This document shows positions 60,316-64,000 of a stretch of 64,000 bases of DNA, in pieces. This DNA comes from Polaromonas sp. A23 (lineage in GTDB: Bacteria > Pseudomonadota > Gammaproteobacteria > Burkholderiales > Burkholderiaceae_C). A program made the translations under genes and the position numbers. The number at the start of each line of letters is the position of its first letter. The first letter of the stretch is position 1. A model generated the notes under the pieces. The model was given only the letters and a program-made list of their open reading frames with translations. It searched no databases and was not told where the DNA came from. The stretch spans positions 97,118 to 161,117 of the forward strand of contig NZ_MUNO01000005.1 in assembly GCF_002001015.1 (NCBI RefSeq). The letters are read 5' to 3'.

Positions 60316-60571
60316 ACAACCTTCTTTCTTCTTTAAAGACCTCCTGATCTGTATTGCCCGGGGGTCTGTGGAAAGTTTAATCAGAAGATGTATTTTGTAA
60401 GCATCTTTTTAAGGGTTAACGCTGAATTGCTTGATGCAGCGCAAATCGGTGTCGCACCATTTTTCAAGAAAAATACGGCCTTGGCCCATATGCTGAAACG
60501 ATAGTTCGCTACTGAATATGTAGCATCTGCCGACGGGCCTGTTTTGTGCGGACGCAGGCCGTGAGGGCATG
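60316..60571. other. Gap upstream of nirK
   Basis: A 256-bp gap between nirK and the yccA terminator. Around 60509-60530 GCTACTGAATATGTAGCATC resembles the edge of the dispersed palindromic element, but the rest is not recognisable. A ribosome site (AGGAGGTC) lies about 40 bp before nirK, too far to be its own. Confidence 0.45.
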
Positions 60572-60595
60572 AAAAAAGGGCCCGAAGGCCCTTTT
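60572..60595 (-). terminator. Terminator of the YccA gene
   Basis: AAAAGGGCC, CGAA and GGCCCTTTT form a perfect 9-bp stem with a stable tetraloop, followed by six T on the minus strand, 22 bp after the stop. Confidence 0.9.
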
Positions 60596-60616
60596 GGTTG
60601 TGGCGTGAAGCGCTTC

Positions 60617-61306
60617 TTAGTCGCGCTCGCCGCCCATGATGCCCAGCAGCGCCAGCAGCGCCTGGAACACATTGAACAGGTCCAGGTACAAGGCCAGCGT
60701 GGCGCTGATGTAGTTGGTTTCGCCGCCGTCCAGGATCTGCTTGAGGTCGTACAGCATGTAGGCGCTGAAGATGCCGATGACAGCCACGGAAAGCGCCATC
60801 ATGCCGGCGGTGGAGCCGACAAACACATTGATGATGCCGCCGACCATCACGACCAGGGCGCCAACAAACAGCCATTTGCCCATGCCGGAGATGTCACGCT
60901 TGATGACGCTGGCCACAGTGGCCATCACAAAGAAGATGCCGGCGGTGCCGCCCATGGCGATCATGATGAGCTCACTGCCGTTCTTGAAGCCCAGAATCAA
61001 GCCGATCATGCGCGAGAGCATCAGGCCCATGAAGAAAGTGAAGGCCAGCAGCACCGGCACGCCAGCGGCGGAATTCTTGGTCTTTTCAATGGCGTACAGG
61101 AAACCGAATGCGCCGCCGAGGAACACGATCAGTCCCAAGCCACCCGTCAGCGAGGCGGTGATACCTGTGGCCACGCCCAGCCATGCGCCCAGCACGGTAG
61201 GCAGCAGGCTCAGCGACAGAAGCCAGTAAGTGTTGCGCAGAACGCGGTTGCGCTGCTCCGCAGAGGCAACGTAGCCATGGTCAAGCGTTTGAACATTGTC
61301 ATTCAT
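60617..61306 (-). CDS. Bax inhibitor-1/YccA family membrane protein
   Basis: A 229-residue inner-membrane protein with seven hydrophobic segments, among them TYWLLSLSLLPTVLGAWLGV, VLLAFTFFMGLMLSRMIGLI, TAGIFFVMATVASVIKRDIS and the C-terminal YLDLFNVFQALLALLGIMGG that marks the family. E. coli YccA inhibits FtsH proteolysis; related proteins conduct calcium. It starts at ATG 61306 and is monocistronic. Confidence 0.93.
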   Translation of the reverse strand: MNDNVQTLDHGYVASAEQRNRVLRNTYWLLSLSLLPTVLGAWLGVATGITASLTGGLGLIVFLGGAFGFLYAIEKTKNSAAGVPVLLAFTFFMGLMLSRMIGLILGFKNGSELIMIAMGGTAGIFFVMATVASVIKRDISGMGKWLFVGALVVMVGGIINVFVGSTAGMMALSVAVIGIFSAYMLYDLKQILDGGETNYISATLALYLDLFNVFQALLALLGIMGGERD

Positions 61307-61495
61307 GAAGTCTTCTCCAATGGGCCTGCATATGCGGGCACTGTTATTTTAGGGGTCTACCGCGATTTTCAAGCATTAACCCCATCCGGATGCCACTTTT
61401 GTCAGGGTTATAGGAATCGTACGGGTGGTAATGGGACACGGTGGCAGCCGAAAAGTTGCGTATGCTTGGCGTTTTTGCCAATAACTGAAATCATC

Positions 61496-61903
61496 ATGAA
61501 ATCAAAAACAATGCTGGAATTTTCCGATGTGCAGGCGATTGCAACGGCCGCCGTGGCCGAAGCGACCAAAAACAGCTGGGCAGTGACGATTGCCATTGTC
61601 GATGACGGTGGACACCTGCTTCACCTTCAGCGCCTGGACGGTGCTGCGCCGATTTCTGCCCATATCGCACCGGCCAAGGCCAACACTTCGGCCATGGGGC
61701 GCCGCGAAAGCAAGATTTATGAAGACATGGTCAATGGCGGCCGCTTTTCATTCCTGAGCGCGCCAGCGCTGCACGGCCTGCTCGAAGGCGGCGTGCCTAT
61801 CCTGAAAGACGGCCAGTGCCTGGGTGCGATAGGTGTCAGTGGCGTGAAGTCCAGTGAAGACGCACAAATCGCGCGTGCGGGCCTGGCTGCCATTGGGTTG
61901 TAG
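61496..61903 (+). CDS. GlcG/HbpS family protein (DUF336)
   Basis: A 135-residue protein of the GlcG/HbpS family: AIATAAVAEATKNSWAVTIA, IVDDGGHLLHLQRLDGA, ISAHIAPAKANTSAMGRRES and GGVPILKDGQCLGAIGVSGV. Members include heme-binding HbpS and proteins near glycolate or alcohol oxidation genes; the exact role is unclear. ATG 61496 begins MKSKTMLEFSDVQ. A longer reading frame upstream only shadows the yccA gene. Confidence 0.9.
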   Translation: MKSKTMLEFSDVQAIATAAVAEATKNSWAVTIAIVDDGGHLLHLQRLDGAAPISAHIAPAKANTSAMGRRESKIYEDMVNGGRFSFLSAPALHGLLEGGVPILKDGQCLGAIGVSGVKSSEDAQIARAGLAAIGL

Positions 61904-61913
61904 ATAGGGGGTT

Positions 61914-61970
61914 TGCTATCGAACAGATAGCGCGTGACGACCGCCACACGAGGGCGAAAGCCTATTTAAG
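61914..61970 (+). repeat. Dispersed palindromic element, copy 13
   Basis: TGCTATCGAACAGATAGCGC, then GTGACGACCGCCACACGAGG, then GCGAAAGCCTATTTAAG. It starts 10 bp after the GlcG-like stop and directly precedes a terminator hairpin. Confidence 0.78.
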
Positions 61971-61973
61971 AAG

Positions 61974-61998
61974 AAAGCCGACGCAAGGTCGGCTTTTT
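61974..61998 (+). terminator. Terminator after the GlcG-like gene
   Basis: AAAGCCGAC, a 5-nt loop and GTCGGCTTT, followed by more T. It lies between the convergent GlcG-like and hemP genes. The 117 bp from here to hemP hold nothing else recognised. Confidence 0.88.
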
Positions 61999-62115
61999 GC
62001 ATGGCGGCGTGGAAAAAAAGCCTGGCTAATACAACTGCCCGAAAGCGACTGGCTGGCTGGCAAAAACGACCTTTGAGACCGTTGCCGGTCTCGGATCGTC
62101 CCACGATGAAACCTG

Positions 62116-62334
62116 TTACTTGGTGAGGATGAGTTTGCCCAGGCGTGTGGCCTGGAGGCGATAGGTTGAGCCGTTGTGCACGATGTCCACGGCCTTCTGG
62201 CCGCGCAGGAGCTCGGTGCTGTCAACTGCGCAACCGGAGTCGCCTCGGTTGGAGACGTTTGGAGATACCGTCTCCTGCTGAACTTGGCGCGAAGGCAGAC
62301 GGAGGGTGGAGGGGGCGGTCAGGGTAAAAGACAT
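62116..62334 (-). CDS. hemP: Hemin uptake protein HemP
   Basis: A 72-residue small protein whose C-terminal half, STELLRGQKAVDIVHNGSTY followed by RLQATRLGKLILTK, is the HemP domain. In Bordetella and Burkholderia HemP/HmuP is needed for hemin uptake as a transcription co-activator of receptor genes. A clear Fur box lies 31 bp upstream. No hemin receptor gene adjoins it here, although tonB-exbBD is upstream on the same strand. Confidence 0.93.
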   Translation of the reverse strand: MSFTLTAPSTLRLPSRQVQQETVSPNVSNRGDSGCAVDSTELLRGQKAVDIVHNGSTYRLQATRLGKLILTK

Positions 62335-62364
62335 GATGATTTACCGGTTGGATGTCGTTATCGT

Positions 62365-62383
62365 AATGATAATTATTCTCAAT
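62365..62383 (-). promoter_or_regulatory. Fur box of hemP
   Basis: AATGATAATTATTCTCAAT on the plus strand (ATTGAGAATAATTATCATT on the minus) closely matches betaproteobacterial Fur sites. It overlaps the promoter region of hemP, predicting repression in iron-rich conditions. Confidence 0.85.
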
Positions 62384-62450
62384 TAAAAGTCAAGAAAGAA
62401 GCGGTCTTTTCTCGAAAACTTACGAGAGGTCACACTTCGGACGCCGCATG

Positions 62451-62474
62451 AAAAAAGCCTGGCTCAGTGCCAGG
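62451..62474 (-). terminator. Terminator of tonB-exbB-exbD
   Basis: On the minus strand CCTGGC, ACTGA, GCCAGG and then C plus six T. It lies about 40 bp past the exbD stop and separates that operon from hemP. Confidence 0.85.
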
Positions 62475-62511
62475 TTTGATGGCCAGGCTTGCAGGTGTTG
62501 CCGGCATTCAT

Positions 62512-62925
62512 TCAGGGCGTCACGGGCTCTGTGATGAAGCCGATTTTGCGCAGTCCCGCTTGCTGCGCTGCAGCCATGGCTTGCGCCACGCGTTCGTAAC
62601 GCACCGACTTGTCGCCGCGGATGTGCAGCTCCGGCTGCGGCTCCTGAGCTGCGGCTGCCTTGAAGCGCGGCGCCAGATCCGGGTCTTCGACCTTCGCCTC
62701 GTTGAGGTAATAGGCACCGTCGGCATCGACGGTCAGGCGCACGGTTTCGGGCTTGACGTTTTGCGCCTCGTTGGTCGCGCGCGGCAAGTCAATGTTGACC
62801 GAGTGTTTCATCACCGGCACGGTGATGATAAAGATGATCAACAGGACCAGCATCACGTCGACCAGCGGCGTCATGTTGATCTCGTTCATCACCTCGTCGG
62901 TGTCGTCCTGTGTTCCAAAGGCCAT
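62512..62925 (-). CDS. exbD: Biopolymer transport protein ExbD
   Basis: A 137-residue inner-membrane protein with one N-terminal helix (LVDVMLVLLIIFIITVPVM) holding the proton-sensing Asp in PLVDVMLVLL, preceded by MNEINMTP. The rest is periplasmic. With ExbB it uses the proton gradient to energise TonB. It starts 19 bp after exbB. Confidence 0.96.
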   Translation of the reverse strand: MAFGTQDDTDEVMNEINMTPLVDVMLVLLIIFIITVPVMKHSVNIDLPRATNEAQNVKPETVRLTVDADGAYYLNEAKVEDPDLAPRFKAAAAQEPQPELHIRGDKSVRYERVAQAMAAAQQAGLRKIGFITEPVTP

Positions 62926-62944
62926 GGTGGATCCTTTTGCCTGC

Positions 62945-63658
62945 TCAGGCTTTTTTCATCGGCACAACATTGGCCTGCCCGCTGACGCCGACGCGTGCGC
63001 CCGTCACAAAGTAGGCGTGCAGGTCATGTGCAAAGCGGTTGAGCTTTTGCAGCACGCCCTTGTTGCCACGCACCAGCGCGTTGTAGCCCAGCACCGCCGG
63101 AATGGCGACCGCCAAACCCAGTGCCGTCATGATCAGCGCCTCGCCGATGGGACCTGCCACTTTGTCGATCGTTGCCTGGCCGGCGGTACCGATGCTCAGC
63201 AGCGCGTGGTAGATGCCCCAGACTGTGCCGAACAGGCCGATGAATGGCGCGGTGGAGCCGACCGAGGCGAGGATGGCCAGGCCCGACTGCAGGCGCGAAG
63301 TGAATTCGTCCATGGTGTTGCGCAGGCTGCGCGTGACCCAGTCGCTCACGTCCAGCGCATCATGCAGGTGCGCCTTGGTGTTGCGGTGGTGGGCGGTGGC
63401 TTCACGCCCTTCGATGGCCAACTGGCGGAAGGGGTTGGCGGGGTCGCTGCCCAGTTTGCCCAGACCGGCGGCGAAGTCTTCGCTGTGCCAGAAGTCTTCA
63501 GCGACATTGGCGATTTTCTTGTACTTCAGGACATCCAGCGTCTTGATGATGATGACCATCCATGACGCCAGTGACATGCCGATCAGCAACAGGGCGACCG
63601 CCCGGGTGACGAAGTCGCCCTGCGTCCAGACGTTCATCAAGCCGAATTGTGAATTCAT
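62945..63658 (-). CDS. exbB: Biopolymer transport protein ExbB
   Basis: A 237-residue MotA/TolQ/ExbB-type protein with three membrane helices (FVTRAVALLLIGMSLASWMV; ILASVGSTAPFIGLFGTVWG; MTALGLAVAIPAVLGYNALV). SVGSTAPFIGLFGTVWGIYH is the family motif. It forms the ring around ExbD. ATG 63658 is 3 bp after the tonB stop, and its ribosome site lies in the end of tonB. Confidence 0.96.
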   Translation of the reverse strand: MNSQFGLMNVWTQGDFVTRAVALLLIGMSLASWMVIIIKTLDVLKYKKIANVAEDFWHSEDFAAGLGKLGSDPANPFRQLAIEGREATAHHRNTKAHLHDALDVSDWVTRSLRNTMDEFTSRLQSGLAILASVGSTAPFIGLFGTVWGIYHALLSIGTAGQATIDKVAGPIGEALIMTALGLAVAIPAVLGYNALVRGNKGVLQKLNRFAHDLHAYFVTGARVGVSGQANVVPMKKA

Positions 63659-63661
63659 GAG

Positions 63662-64000
63662 TTACTCCAAAACAAAATTAATCGGGGCTTTGAGCAGGAA
63701 CTGGGTGTCTTCATTGACACCAGCCCTTCTGAAGGGGGTGACCTGCGAGGCCAGTACGGCCTCCAGCGCAGCACGGTCCAGGCGTTCGAAGCCGCTGGAC
63801 TTGAAGACCTCGGCGCGTTTAGCGTGGCCGGCAGTGCTGTAGTAGACGGCAATGATGACCACACCGGTCTCACCGCTGTTTTTGCTGCGCGACGGATAGA
63901 CCGGTTTGGGCGGCCGGATGTATTCAGTTTCACCCTGTGTGATTTCGAGCAGGCGCGCTGGCGCTGGCGGGGCAGGCGGCGCGGGGGCTCGAAATCACAC
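63662..64000 (-). CDS. tonB: TonB C-terminal part, truncated at window edge
   Basis: The C-terminal ~110 codons of TonB are present: a Pro/Ala-rich stretch, then LLEITQGETEYIRPPKPVYP, SRSKNSGETGVVIIAVYYST and the end QFLLKAPINFVLE, which contacts TonB boxes of outer-membrane receptors. The reading frame is closed by TGA at 63995-63997, inside a 14-bp inverted copy of 63937-63950. A normal tonB should stay open here, so the last bases may be an artefact, or the gene is broken. It is the first gene of tonB-exbB-exbD. Confidence 0.85.
63937..64000. repeat. Perfect 14-bp inverted repeat at the window end
   Basis: GTGTGATTTCGAGC (63937-63950) and GCTCGAAATCACAC (63987-64000) are exact reverse complements 36 bp apart, the second ending on the last base of the window. 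It lies within tonB and creates an in-frame stop there. Confidence 0.9.

Noticed and set aside
1..64000. CRISPR array, rRNA operon, prophage or complete insertion sequence
   Set aside because: No regularly spaced direct repeats, no rRNA-like stretches, and no transposase, integrase or phage structural gene were seen. The repeats are dispersed and not clustered.

Overview
The window is a chromosomal segment of a GC-rich betaproteobacterium. It is most likely a member of the Comamonadaceae, near Polaromonas or Rhodoferax. This is inferred from gene content (RpoD with a long Lys/Ala-rich N-terminus, EarP with an Arg32-type EF-P, phasin, protocatechuate 4,5-dioxygenase, PhaR-like and Fur-like sites) and from dense short palindromic repeats; no database search was possible. 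Most of the window is housekeeping sequence, with several accessory catabolic islands.

Layout. 1-8 kb: end of an aldo/keto reductase, an alpha/beta hydrolase, a three-component cytochrome P450 system (P450, [2Fe-2S] ferredoxin, FAD reductase) with a divergent AraC regulator, then a LysR regulator divergent from a LigAB-type extradiol dioxygenase. The P450/AraC block is bracketed by a 116-bp direct repeat taken from the LysR gene. 8-15.5 kb: rpoD, dnaG, an acyl-CoA synthetase and a YihY membrane protein. 15.6-21 kb: an operon of a class III adenylate cyclase-ATPase, a membrane protein and an MpaB/DUF2236 oxygenase, next to a decapitated Crp/Fnr regulator. 21-31 kb: gamma-glutamyltransferase, a type II 3-hydroxyacyl-CoA dehydrogenase-like SDR, a ferric-iron binding protein divergent from a patatin lipoprotein, phasin with its operators, an orphan amino-acid-type binding protein and an HDAC-family amidohydrolase. 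30-42 kb: an epimerase/thioesterase/nitroreductase run, FKBP, pncB, an NhaD-type antiporter, a hydroxyacid dehydrogenase, rmuC, an MFS carrier, a LOG-family protein, and efp with its rhamnosyltransferase earP. 42-52 kb: uvrC-pgsA-EamA, then a LysR-controlled pair of a fluoroacetate-dehalogenase-like hydrolase and a tartrate/malate dehydrogenase, hupB, tRNA-Val, ppiD, tRNA-His. 52-64 kb: a response regulator, a quinone reductase, surE-pcm-nlpD (no rpoS follows), rlmD, a three-domain copper nitrite reductase, a YccA protein, a GlcG-like protein, and iron genes hemP and tonB-exbB-exbD.

The most striking non-gene signal is a dispersed 50-60 bp palindromic element. I count 13 clear copies, and five lie in frame inside conserved genes (dnaG, earP twice in opposite orientations, pcm, rlmD), adding about 16-21 residues each. 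Other copies form terminator-like hairpins, supply the last codons of genes, or border gene remnants. Two different MITE-like elements with about 26-30 bp terminal inverted repeats lie just upstream of pncB and surE, and a third, larger repeat family occupies five intergenic gaps. The last 14 bases of the window are an exact inverted copy of sequence 36 bp inward and put a stop codon into tonB, which may be a contig-end artefact.
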